NCBI RefSeq assembly: GCF_018986915.1
Contig: NZ_CP076723.1
Span: 4,430,228 to 4,494,227, forward strand
Length of the DNA: 64,000 nt
Direction of reading: 5' to 3'
Origin: Geomonas oryzisoli
GTDB taxonomy: Bacteria > Desulfobacterota > Desulfuromonadia > Geobacterales > Geobacteraceae
Under the pieces are notes generated by a model that was given only the letters and a program-made list of their open reading frames with translations, was not told the origin of the DNA and searched no databases. Position 1 is the stretch's first letter. The number at the start of each line of letters is the position of its first letter. Positions 20,376 through 27,933 of the stretch are shown here, one piece after another. The translations under genes were made by a program, and so were the position numbers.

Positions 20376-21239
20376 TCACCTCCTTGAGACGGGGAGGGAA
20401 AGCCCCGCCGGACCCGGTATCCGGCGGGGCTGTTTTGCGTCCGCCAGAAGGGCAACCAGCGTGTCCAACTCGCCGGGTCGCAGGACTACCGGGCGCATCT
20501 GGGTCTGCTCCCGGCTTTTCCTCGGGTTCTCCAGCCACTTTTCCAAGGCCGCGACGCTCCACCGGCTGCGGCCGGGGGCCGTCTTCGGATAGAACTCCGA
20601 GAGGAGCCCGGAAAGGTTCGGGCCGATCCCCCCGCGCCCCAGCCCTCCCCCGTCGCGGGTGAGCGCCCGGTGGCAGGCACCGCAGCGCTTCTCGAAGATG
20701 TTCTCCCTGCCGCCGGCGCCTTCCTCGAAGTGCACCACCTGGGGCGACTCCCCCTTGCGCGCCCCCCCTTTGCCCGCAGCCTCCCGCGCCCCCGCCAGCA
20801 CTGCATTCACCAGTTCCGTTTTTTGCCGGTCGTCAAAGTAAAACTGGGGCATCAACAGGGCGGGTTTATCGAGCGCCTGGAAAATCGCCTGCGCTGTCAC
20901 CCCCGCAGGAAGCCGGTCCAGGTCCGCGGCCAACCGGTTCCCCTTCCCCGCCGAGCTGTGACAGCGGCGGCAGGCGAACCTCTCCATGAGATCGCGGCCA
21001 CGCTCCGTGGTGGCGGCGCCCGGCACGGCAAACCAGGCGAAGCGCCCCGGTACCAGGTCGTGGTGAGCGATGCGCAGCCGGTCGGACCGAGGATCGCCGG
21101 CGTGGCAACTCACGCAGCTTCCCAGGGCACGGTAGTGCACGGGGTGGCACGTGAGGCACGAGGCTCCTCCCGCCTGCACCGCCTGGTAGGGGAGCAGAAG
21201 CACCGCCAGCGTGATCAGAAGGGGGAAACGAACTGCCAA
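20376..21239 (-). CDS. Tetraheme c-type cytochrome, last gene of bc-type complex operon
   Basis: About 287 residues from a TTG start at 21239 (AGAGGTG upstream); the longer frame only copies the previous gene in another frame. A signal peptide (VRFPLLITLAVLLLPYQAVQA) precedes four CXXCH sites: CLTCH, CVSCH, CRRCH and CGACH. The last two sit in two mono-heme cytochrome c-like segments (GIGPNLSGLLSEFYPKT with a distal Met further on). It overlaps the preceding gene by 25 bp. As the final gene behind a Rieske/cytochrome b set it probably passes electrons from the complex to periplasmic cytochromes. Confidence 0.86.
   Translation of the reverse strand: MAVRFPLLITLAVLLLPYQAVQAGGASCLTCHPVHYRALGSCVSCHAGDPRSDRLRIAHHDLVPGRFAWFAVPGAATTERGRDLMERFACRRCHSSAGKGNRLAADLDRLPAGVTAQAIFQALDKPALLMPQFYFDDRQKTELVNAVLAGAREAAGKGGARKGESPQVVHFEEGAGGRENIFEKRCGACHRALTRDGGGLGRGGIGPNLSGLLSEFYPKTAPGRSRWSVAALEKWLENPRKSREQTQMRPVVLRPGELDTLVALLADAKQPRRIPGPAGLSLPVSRR
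20401..20436 (+). terminator. Terminator after the chemoreceptor, inside the end of the convergent gene
   Basis: AGCCCCGCCGGA/TCCGGCGGGGCT stem with a 7-base loop and a GTTTT tail. It encodes the last residues of the convergent cytochrome gene on the other strand. Confidence 0.85.
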
Positions 21240-21631
21240 TTGGCACCTCTGCAGAACATCGCCACGACCGTGAGCGCGAGCACCAGGGCGCAGGTGACCA
21301 GTGCCGCACAGGTCACCACCCGGGACCCACGGGGAAACCAGCAGGCGCACTGCGACGGCGCCGGACGGGAGAGCCAGGGGAGAGCGAGGAAACCGGCCAC
21401 CAGCGCCAGCACCAGGTAGATGAGGTACTTCGAGTAGCTGACCAGCTCCTGGATCCAGAGCAGGAACCATGCGGACTTGACCGGATTGGGGACTCGGGCG
21501 AGGTTCGCCTGTTCCTGCAAGGGGGCCGGGACCAGCGCGGCCAGGACCATGAGGACCAGCACCGTGAGGGCCAGGGCGATCTTGATGAGCCGGAAGAAGT
21601 GCGGCGAACTCTTTACGTAACCTCTTTTCAT
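21215..21631 (-). CDS. Cytochrome b C-terminal (subunit IV-like) membrane subunit
   Basis: This 138-residue protein has three hydrophobic helices (about 15-37, 62-82 and 98-120). VPNPVKSAWFLLWIQELVSYS corresponds to the quinol-site loop of the cytochrome b/b6 C-terminal domain (PEWYFLW-type). Start ATG 21631 overlaps the stop of the cytochrome b gene as ATGA, so the two are translationally coupled. The split into b6-like and subunit IV-like parts follows the b6f layout. Confidence 0.86.
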   Translation of the reverse strand: MKRGYVKSSPHFFRLIKIALALTVLVLMVLAALVPAPLQEQANLARVPNPVKSAWFLLWIQELVSYSKYLIYLVLALVAGFLALPWLSRPAPSQCACWFPRGSRVVTCAALVTCALVLALTVVAMFCRGANWQFVSPF

Positions 21632-22248
21632 AGGTAGGGGAGCACCCCCTTGTTCTTCCTGATCCGGTAAAAATGGAGTCCGCTCAGAAAGAACAGCGCT
21701 CCCGGGATCATCAGGATGTGCAGCACGTAAAACCTCAGCAGCGATGCCGGCTCGCCCACCCCGTCCGGCACCAGCACGGCGCGCAGCGCGCCACCAAACG
21801 GCATGATGTGCACCAGTTCCATCCCGGTCTGGGTGGCCCAGAGGGCGAGCTGATCCATGGGGAGGAGGTAGCCGGTGTACCCCTCGAATACGGCGAGTAG
21901 CAGCAGGGCGCAGCCGACCAGCCAGTTGAGCTGCCGGGGCTTTTGGTAGGCGCCGGTGAGGATCACCCTCAGGGTGTGCAGCACGATCAGCACCAGGAAG
22001 AAGTGGCTGGCGAGCCGGTGCAGGCTTCTCAGGTAGCGCCCTCCCCAGACAGACGATTCCAGGAGCAGGATGGATGGGTAGGCGGCGGCAGGGGTGGGTT
22101 GATAGTAGAAAAGGAGCAGCAGCCCCGAGGCGACCAACAGCATCAGGCAGGTGAAGGCGAGCCCCCCCAGGCACAGGGTATAGGAGAGGGTCAGGTTCTT
22201 TTGCAGCACCGCCCGGGGAAAGAGATGTTTCAGGAAGTCTTCGATCAA
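21628..22248 (-). CDS. Cytochrome b (b6-type N-terminal half)
   Basis: This 206-residue protein has four membrane helices and two pairs of histidines for the two b hemes: HRLASHFFLVLIVLHTLR and RFYVLHILMIPGALFFLSGLHFYRIRK. GYTGYLLPMDQLALWATQTG matches the cytochrome b Q-site region. It lies between a Rieske protein and a subunit IV-like gene, so it is the quinol-oxidising core of this complex in the inner membrane. Confidence 0.93.
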   Translation of the reverse strand: MIEDFLKHLFPRAVLQKNLTLSYTLCLGGLAFTCLMLLVASGLLLLFYYQPTPAAAYPSILLLESSVWGGRYLRSLHRLASHFFLVLIVLHTLRVILTGAYQKPRQLNWLVGCALLLLAVFEGYTGYLLPMDQLALWATQTGMELVHIMPFGGALRAVLVPDGVGEPASLLRFYVLHILMIPGALFFLSGLHFYRIRKNKGVLPYL

Positions 22249-22307
22249 ATCAGTTGCTCCCGCTGTTTCGCCTGCATTGCCAACCTCGACGACTCCCGCT
22301 GTCTATT

Positions 22308-22442
22308 ACCCCTCCCCTTGCGGGAGGGGGTTAGGGGGTGGGGGAAGGTGCCCTCACCGCCGTGCCCTTGCGGCTTCACCCACCCCCCTGCCCCTCCCGT
22401 CAAGGGAGGGGAGCTTACGGCTGGGCGAATGATTATTCGCCC
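22308..22442 (-). repeat. Large imperfect inverted repeat plus GGGCGAAT hairpin
   Basis: The gap between the Rieske and cytochrome b genes (22249-22442) is filled by an inverted repeat. A left arm near 22308-22348 (CCCCTCCCCTTGCGGGAGGG and on) pairs with a right arm near 22376-22413. A perfect GGGCGAAT-GATT-ATTCGCCC hairpin at 22423-22442 then abuts the Rieske stop codon. It could tune transcript level between the genes. Confidence 0.8.
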
Positions 22443-22835
22443 CTACGGTTGCACGTGGTAGTTCTCGCCCACCAGGTGCACCTGGTACCGCTCCAGGGCG
22501 CGGTCGGCGGGGCCTTTCAGCACCCGCCCCTCGCGATCGAACTCGGAGCCGTGACAGGGACAGACCAGCCCGGCGGGGGTCACGTTGACCGTGCAGCCCA
22601 GGTGCGTGCAGATCAGGTTCAGCGCGTAGACCTGCCCCCCCCGGTCCAGGACGGCGATGCGCGCCTCCCGGTACACCAGGGCTCCGTCGCGCGGGAGATC
22701 ACCCCTGGCTACCGTGAGCAGCGTCTTCGTGCGCCTGCCCCGCGGCGTAAGGAACCTGCCCAGGAACCATCCTCCCGCGACGAGCGCGATCAGGGCACCG
22801 AGGAAGCTTCGACGTGATTGACCAAGTTCTGCCAT
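22443..22835 (-). CDS. Rieske [2Fe-2S] protein of the bc-type complex
   Basis: The protein has 130 residues. The N-terminal [16 protein letters not shown] segment is a Tat-like anchor, followed by the Rieske fold with CTHLGC and CPCHGS, giving two Cys and two His ligands. It lacks nothing expected of the family and is of normal length. Its start overlaps the upstream 10-heme cytochrome gene by 46 bp. It accepts electrons from quinol at the cytochrome b Qo site. Confidence 0.95.
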   Translation of the reverse strand: MAELGQSRRSFLGALIALVAGGWFLGRFLTPRGRRTKTLLTVARGDLPRDGALVYREARIAVLDRGGQVYALNLICTHLGCTVNVTPAGLVCPCHGSEFDREGRVLKGPADRALERYQVHLVGENYHVQP

Positions 22836-24046
22836 TTTTCCAGGTACGCCCTCCGATAGGCCGTGCTCTTGCGCGAAAGTTCCAGGTACCGTCGCTCCGG
22901 GTAGAACGAACCGTTACCCATCTGCTGCCCGGCCGCATCCCAGAAGGAGGGGAGCGTCATCCCCTCGGCCTGCAGCTGGTAGATCCGGTCCTCCCTGCGC
23001 TCCAGCAGGAAGCGGCGCGGATTGTCGTGGCACCCCTCGCACATCACCGTGCCGCGACGCACCGTGTGGGGGAAAAACGCCTTCCACCGGGCCGCCAGCA
23101 GCCTGTTCTCGTCCCAGACGGCGCGGTCGTTCCTGACGTCGGTGAAGTAGGCGATGAACTCCGGCCTGATGGGGCTCACCTTCCCCCGCCGGTTCAACCC
23201 CAGCGGAGGGGCATCCTGCTGCCGCAGGTAGGCGCTCTTCAGGTACTCCTCGGCAACCTGGTCCCTGCGCAGCCCGTAGCGCTCCTGCGAGGGGCTGTTG
23301 GTGAAGCGCAGGAAAAAGGTGCCGTATTCCTGTGCGGCCCAGGCCGAGTGACAGGCCCAGCATTCCATTTTTTCCAGGTGCGCCGCGATGCGATGTTCCG
23401 GCACGCTTTGCTTCGGCTCGTGGCAGTCCCGGCATCCCTTCGCCGCCTTGCGCCCGGCGGCGAGGCTCGCCATGGAGTGGCAGTCGCCGCAGGCAAGTCC
23501 GGCCTCGGCGTGCAGGTCCGGGGTCATCTTGAGGTACGCCTCGCCGTACGCCACCTCGCCGCGCTGGTAGCGCATGCTGTCCTCGCGCGGGGCCATGCCG
23601 TAGTAATCGGTCCCGACGAAGTACCCCTTATGGCAGACGAAGCAGTCGCGGTCGCGCGGCTTGGCGATCTCGTGCCCCTTGCCGGCATGACAGTCGGTGC
23701 ACCCCTTGAGGTGGCAGGCGCCGCAGTTCTTGCCGAAGAAGCGTGCATCGACCCGGCCGTAGCTCACCGCCACGAAGTCGAGCTCACCGCGGCGGCTCCC
23801 CATCGGCTGGTCGAAGAGCGCCGCGTATCCCTTGTGGCAGCCGACACAGCCCGCGGCGCGGCTCTCCCTGGAGCCGGGGTTGGCCAGGGTCCTGGTTTCG
23901 TCCAGATGGCAGGAGAGGCAGGGAAGCCCCCGGTGCACCCCCTTGACCACCTTCTTATGGCAGACGGTGCAGTTCTCCTTGCCGAAAGCGACTGTCGCGC
24001 TAAGGAGCAGGGATAAGGCGACGATGCAGCGCATCATTGAGCGCAC
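22790..24046 (-). CDS. Decaheme c-type cytochrome of the bc-type complex operon
   Basis: The protein has 418 residues with a GTG start at 24046 (AAGGAG upstream; ATG 24037 or 24034 are alternatives). A Sec signal peptide ends near ATVAFG. I count ten CXXCH sites: CTVCH, CLSCH, CVGCH, CGACH, CTDCH, CFVCH, CGDCH, CRDCH, CWACH and CEGCH. The C-terminal 100 residues have no heme. The start overlaps the preceding cytochrome gene by 47 bp. It is periplasmic and probably links the Rieske protein to other hemes. It is Cbc-like in context, but I cannot assign a specific cbc name. Confidence 0.9.
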   Translation of the reverse strand: MRSMMRCIVALSLLLSATVAFGKENCTVCHKKVVKGVHRGLPCLSCHLDETRTLANPGSRESRAAGCVGCHKGYAALFDQPMGSRRGELDFVAVSYGRVDARFFGKNCGACHLKGCTDCHAGKGHEIAKPRDRDCFVCHKGYFVGTDYYGMAPREDSMRYQRGEVAYGEAYLKMTPDLHAEAGLACGDCHSMASLAAGRKAAKGCRDCHEPKQSVPEHRIAAHLEKMECWACHSAWAAQEYGTFFLRFTNSPSQERYGLRRDQVAEEYLKSAYLRQQDAPPLGLNRRGKVSPIRPEFIAYFTDVRNDRAVWDENRLLAARWKAFFPHTVRRGTVMCEGCHDNPRRFLLERREDRIYQLQAEGMTLPSFWDAAGQQMGNGSFYPERRYLELSRKSTAYRRAYLEKWQNLVNHVEASSVP

Positions 24047-25985
24047 GATGGTCCAGCTCCTTTCGATAGATGGGGTCGGCGGCCTTGTCGTGGCAGACCA
24101 GGCAGAGGTTCACCGCCAGGGCGCGCCGCACCTCGACGCCGTTCAGGGGACGGGAATGCTCCCGGGTTATGGCCGAATAGGCCCGCACCTTACCCTCCTG
24201 CAGGGTCAAAAAGCCGTCCAGCGGCTTGTCCGCCGACTGCTCGCAGATCATGGTCCCCTCGATGTTCCTGCCGGCAACCACGTGCTGCCCGAATCCGAGG
24301 AAGGCGGGGTTGCCGTGGCACTCGCCGCAGCCGATCGCCTTCTTGCCGGTGTTGTGCGAGTAGAAGGGGGCGAAGCGAAGCTGCTGTTTCCCCTTGAAGC
24401 GCGCCACGTATTCGTTTTTGGAGAGGCTGCTGTCCGGCTCCACCACGCTCACGAAGGTCTGGCACCCCGGGGTGACCGTGGAGATCCTGCCGCGCTGGTT
24501 CAGGGCCAGCGGGAAGGGGTAGAGCATCCGGTAATCTTCCTTCTCGCTGAAGCGACCCGGCGTCGGCATCCCCTTCACATAGTCCATGGCGGAGCGGGTC
24601 TTGTCGTAGCTGGTGTGACAGCCGTAGCACTGGACCACGGTGCGGCTGTGGCAGGAGTAGCATTCCATCCGGCCGTGCCCCACCACGGTATGCTCCGGGC
24701 TTCCCGTGATCACCCGGCTTTTGAAGAGCCTGCCGCTGCGCTTGCCCAGCACCCACACCGCGCCGTCGCGATAGAAGACGTTGGAGTAGGCGCGCCCCTT
24801 GGCGGTGAGGATCATCTTCATCCCCTGCCGCATCTGCATCCGGTACCCCTGGGACTCCCGCAGCGCCTCGTCGCTTTCGCCGGAGATCTCCCGGTAACGC
24901 GGTGGCCTCGCCCCGCCGTGGCAGTCCTCGCAGGCGATCTCGGTCTGCAGGTACATGTTCTTGTAGGAGTAGCCGTCACCCATCAGGTCGCGCGAGGTGT
25001 GGCAGTCGATGCAGTCCATCCCGGCGGCGAAGTGAACGTCGGGGGCGATGTGGGTCAGGTTCCTGTTGCCGCCGGCCACGACCGGTCCCGGCTGCCCGAA
25101 GCGGGTCGGCACCAGCGAGTTGTTGCCGTCGTTCAGCCCCTGGTACGAGTAGGCGATGCGCCCGCTGCGGTTGTGGCAACGGGAACAGACCTCGTTGCCG
25201 GGGAGCCGCTCCATGGCGTGGCTGGCCGCGTAGGGTCCCCTTCCCAGAACGGTGGCGTCCCCGCCCCGGTACAGCGCGCGATCGTTGTAGGGAAAGTGGC
25301 AGGCGGCGCACCCCGAGGCGTGGCTGGCCCCGTAGACCTCACCACTCTCCCGGGCCACGTGACACTGAGCGCAGAACTTGCGGTACAGCTCGCCGGAGAG
25401 GTGGTCAAGCTCCGCCACCGGCTGGAGCCGCAGCGGCTTACCGGCGGGATCGGAGACCTCGCCGCCACGGCTGGCGTAGTCCCCATCCTCGGGCCCTTCC
25501 CAGGTGAGCCGGATGTTGCGGATCATGCCCGTCGTCGTGTACATAAGGTTCGACCTCACCCGGTCCAGTTGGTACAGGTGACACGCACCGCAGCTCTTGT
25601 CCCAGTGCTCGGGCGCCGAGGGGTTGCCCTTGCCGAGCATGCCGCGGTGCGCCGCCTCTTTCTCCCGGGCCTTGCCGTCGCCGCCGTGACAGGCGACGCA
25701 GTCGCGGTGGGTGGCCGAGGCGTGTTCGATGCCGGCGTGGCAGGAGAGGCAGTTTTCGGGCGGTGCTCCCTTACCGATACACCCGGCAGCGAAAAGGGCA
25801 GCCAGCAGAGTTGCTTGGCGGGTAACCCTGGACCAGCCGGATGGCTGCCGCGCTACGGTCCCCGCCCCCGGAGGGGGAGGGCCAGGGAGGGGGAAATTGA
25901 TCCCGCACGCATCCTGTGTCCCCCCTCCCGACCTCCCCCCTCCGGGGGGAGGAGCTGGGTATGTTTCTCGGTCTGTAACCTTCAT
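24000..25985 (-). CDS. Dodecaheme c-type cytochrome, probable lipoprotein
   Basis: The frame holds 661 codons. Twelve CXXCH sites are spread through it: CLSCH, CVACH, CGACH, CAQCH, CAACH, CSRCH, CIDCH, CEDCH, CYSCH, CYGCH, CGECH and CLVCH. A hydrophobic segment LLAALFAAGC about 65 residues in looks like a lipobox. The only ATG before it, at 25985, would add about 50 residues encoded by a palindromic repeat (25857-25962), and its ribosome-binding site is weak. The true start may therefore be a rare codon, or the repeat may have split the signal region. It heads the six-gene bc-type operon. Confidence 0.85.
   Translation of the reverse strand: MKVTDRETYPAPPPGGGRSGGGTQDACGINFPLPGPPPPGAGTVARQPSGWSRVTRQATLLAALFAAGCIGKGAPPENCLSCHAGIEHASATHRDCVACHGGDGKAREKEAAHRGMLGKGNPSAPEHWDKSCGACHLYQLDRVRSNLMYTTTGMIRNIRLTWEGPEDGDYASRGGEVSDPAGKPLRLQPVAELDHLSGELYRKFCAQCHVARESGEVYGASHASGCAACHFPYNDRALYRGGDATVLGRGPYAASHAMERLPGNEVCSRCHNRSGRIAYSYQGLNDGNNSLVPTRFGQPGPVVAGGNRNLTHIAPDVHFAAGMDCIDCHTSRDLMGDGYSYKNMYLQTEIACEDCHGGARPPRYREISGESDEALRESQGYRMQMRQGMKMILTAKGRAYSNVFYRDGAVWVLGKRSGRLFKSRVITGSPEHTVVGHGRMECYSCHSRTVVQCYGCHTSYDKTRSAMDYVKGMPTPGRFSEKEDYRMLYPFPLALNQRGRISTVTPGCQTFVSVVEPDSSLSKNEYVARFKGKQQLRFAPFYSHNTGKKAIGCGECHGNPAFLGFGQHVVAGRNIEGTMICEQSADKPLDGFLTLQEGKVRAYSAITREHSRPLNGVEVRRALAVNLCLVCHDKAADPIYRKELDHRALNDALHRRLIPAP
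25857..25962 (-). repeat. GC-rich palindromic repeat inside the 5' end of the dodecaheme gene
   Basis: CCCCCGGAGGGGGAGGG near 25865 pairs with CCCCTCCGGGGGGAGGAG near 25936-25954, with a looser repeat between them. It is the same general type as the element at 22.3 kb. On the minus strand it encodes the low-complexity PAPPPGGGRSGGG ... PLPGPPPPGAG stretch. Confidence 0.75.
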
Positions 25986-26068
25986 ATCGCCCGCTGTATC
26001 TGCACTGAACTCCCGCGCATTATAGTCAAATTAGAATCATTCTCCAAAACCTTTCATGAGCAATGAAC

Positions 26069-26099
26069 AAAAAAAGCCGGCATCGCGGTGGATGCCGGC
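26069..26099 (-). terminator. Rho-independent terminator of the ext-like operon
   Basis: On the minus strand GCCGGCATC/GATGCCGGC with a 6-base loop is followed by seven T residues. It separates the conduit operon from the bc-type operon downstream. Confidence 0.92.
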
Positions 26100-26128
26100 C
26101 ATAACAAACCAGGAACCTGCTCTTTGCA

Positions 26129-27478
26129 TCACTTGCCGCTCTGGCTGATACTCACCGTCCTGGTGAACTCCTTCCAGACGAAGGGATCGCTGTTGGGGGT
26201 GCCGAAGGGGAGATAGGTGAGCTTCACTTCCACGTCGAGATCGTACGCCGCGGGCTTCTCCACCGTCTTGCCGTTCACTTCGACCTCTTCCAGCGGATAG
26301 AAGATTTCGAAGCGCTCCTTCACCAGTTTGCCCGGGGGCAGCCCCGTGTCCTCGATCAGGCCGCTCTTCTCGTAGGGGCCGCGCCCCATCCGGTCGCCGC
26401 GGGCCAACTGCTGCGGGACAGGCATGTAGATCTTCTCCTGATTGAACACTTCCTTGCCGTCTTTGGTCTTCCCGATTACCGACAGAACCAGTCGGTTGGG
26501 GGTCGGTCAGCCGTCGGGGATGGAGTGCCCCGCCTTGTTCAGCATCTCGACCTTGACCACGGCCCTGGGCCTGATCTTCGCGCCGTCGCGCCAGTAGTAC
26601 CCGAAGGCCTCGGCCTTGAATTCCACAGCCTTGTCGCTCATGGCCGCGTCACGATAGGACTGGATGTTGTGGCCGAGCTTGGAGTTCTTCATGTGGCATT
26701 CCTGGCAGTTCTCCTGCCCCACCTCCGCCTTGTAGGCCCAGAGGTAGCTGCCGTAGGAGGTGCAGCACTGGGTAGGCTCGTCCAGCTCCAGGTTCGGCCC
26801 CAGACCGTGGCACTGGCCGCACTGGATGGCCTGGTCCATGATCGGGCTCTTGGCCATCTTGGGGAACTTGTCCGAGGGATGATCCCCGTCCTTGGATCCG
26901 TACACCACGCCGGCCTTGGGGTAGCCGTCCTGCCACTTGTGGGTGATGGCGTTCCTGTTGTGGCAGACCAGGCAGTTGATGGAGACGCTCTTCAGCTTCT
27001 CTTCGAGTTTCTTGGCCCCCTCCTTGTCCTTCTTGGCCCGCGCCTCCTTCCAGCCGTAGAGGGTGGTGACCAGTTCCTGGGCCACCGAATCCTCGGCGTC
27101 GGCCAGTTGCGGCAGATGGCACTTGGCGCACCCCATCAGGTGCTCCACCTTGACGTCCTTCGGGCTCTTCACCCCCGAATAGGGTTCCTCCATCAGGCCG
27201 TTCTCAATAGTGGTCATTATGGTCATCGCCGTGCGCGCCGTGCCGAAGAGGGAGCGCGAGTGAATTGATTTCTGGGCCTGGTCATGCTGCTCCTGGTGAC
27301 ATTCGACGCAGGAGCTCGAGTCGTACATCTTGGCCAATTCGGCCAGGGTCTTCGCCTTCCCCGACTTGGCCGCTATCGTTTCCTGCCAGCCGATGCCGGC
27401 CTTACCCGCGAAAGCCGGCGCCGCCAACGCCACAAGAAGAGCGGCCGCCAGGCTTGCCTGCACATTCAGTCTCTTCAT
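26129..27478 (-). CDS. extKL: Pentaheme c-type cytochrome with in-frame TGA read as selenocysteine (ExtKL-like)
   Basis: A Sec signal peptide (to about residue 24) leads to five CXXCH sites: CVECH, CAKCH, CLVCH, CGQCH and CQECH. The frame meets TGA at 26509-26507 after GHSIPDG, then continues without a break as PTPNRLVLSVIGK through a 120-residue beta-rich tail to 26129. Total 449 residues with Sec at 324. A hairpin 11 bases after the TGA fits a bacterial SECIS element. If TGA were a true stop, the tail would need a GTG start at 26449 with no ribosome-binding site. Gene order matches extHIJKL of G. sulfurreducens, an outer-membrane electron conduit cluster. Read-through is inference from sequence. 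Confidence 0.85.
26479..26495 (-). promoter_or_regulatory. Candidate bacterial SECIS hairpin
   Basis: In the mRNA, CCGAC-UGGUUCU-GUCGG begins 11 bases after UGA. The loop G is 18 bases from the UGA, inside the 16-37 base window known for bacterial SECIS elements, and the loop core GGUUCU resembles the AGGUCU loop of E. coli fdhF. Confidence 0.7.
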
Positions 27479-27508
27479 GATTTCCTCTGTCCTTTCCGGT
27501 TATCGAAC

Positions 27509-27538
27509 AAAAGGGCGCCCCGCGCAGGCGGGGCGCCC
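27509..27538 (-). terminator. Terminator-like hairpin between extJ-like and extKL-like genes
   Basis: On the minus strand GGGCGCCCCGC ... GCGGGGCGCCC is followed by only four T residues. It lies inside an operon, so it may be an attenuator that lowers the amount of the downstream cytochrome message. Confidence 0.7.
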
Positions 27539-27545
27539 ATCCGCA

Positions 27546-27866
27546 TCAGCAGCCCTGCAACTCATCCCCCTCGCACTCCGTGAGGGAGATCGGGGAATCC
27601 ACCTTGATCTTTTCCGCCTTGGCTTTGCCGAACTTAAGCGTCACCTCGTTTCCCTGCACCGCGAGCACCTTCGGGCTCCCGCCGAGGGAAGTTACCATGG
27701 CGCCTTTCTTGACGAACGCAGGAGGAGCCGCCTCCAGGGTCACCGTGACCTGCTCCCCTTCCACCTTGGTTACTTTCCCCTTCGCCGGTCCTGCCGCGAA
27801 GGCCGTCGCCGCCAGGCTCAGCGCCACCAGGCCTGCCGCCGCAATCCGCATCGTTTTACCAAACAT
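27546..27866 (-). CDS. extJ: Small periplasmic protein, ExtJ-like
   Basis: The protein has 106 residues. A signal peptide (MFGKTMRIAAAGLVALSLAATAFAA) is followed by a compact beta-rich domain with AKGKVTKVEGEQVTVTLEA and KVLAVQGNEVTLKFGKAKAEKI, two similar strand-turn-strand halves as in OB/SH3-like barrels. It ends in DELQGC, leaving one terminal Cys. There is no heme motif. The place between the porin and the multiheme cytochrome is that of extJ. Function unknown; perhaps a periplasmic scaffold of the conduit. Confidence 0.75.
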   Translation of the reverse strand: MFGKTMRIAAAGLVALSLAATAFAAGPAKGKVTKVEGEQVTVTLEAAPPAFVKKGAMVTSLGGSPKVLAVQGNEVTLKFGKAKAEKIKVDSPISLTECEGDELQGC

Positions 27867-27888
27867 CGCTTTTCCTCCTCTTGGCCGA

Positions 27889-27920
27889 GGGGGACTGGCA
27901 CCTACCGGAGCCAGTCCCCT
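27889..27920 (-). repeat. Solo GGGGACTGGC hairpin between extI- and extJ-like genes
   Basis: GGGGACTGGC and GCCAGTCCCC pair perfectly over 10 bp around a 10-base loop. This is the best-conserved solo copy of the dispersed hairpin family in the window. Confidence 0.85.
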
Positions 27921-27933
27921 TGGCTGTCTGTGG

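Noticed and set aside
22308-22442. Insertion sequence between the Rieske and cytochrome b genes
   Set aside because: Only palindromic DNA is present; no transposase frame fits in the gap.
23832-26066. 744-codon plus-strand open frame over the multiheme cytochromes
   Set aside because: Antisense to the CXXCH-rich genes; the protein is His/Val/Ala-rich noise without domains.
26449-26507. TGA in the conduit cytochrome as a frameshift or two separate genes
   Set aside because: The frame continues in phase on both sides, no base needs adding, the tail lacks a ribosome-binding site, and a SECIS-like hairpin follows the TGA.
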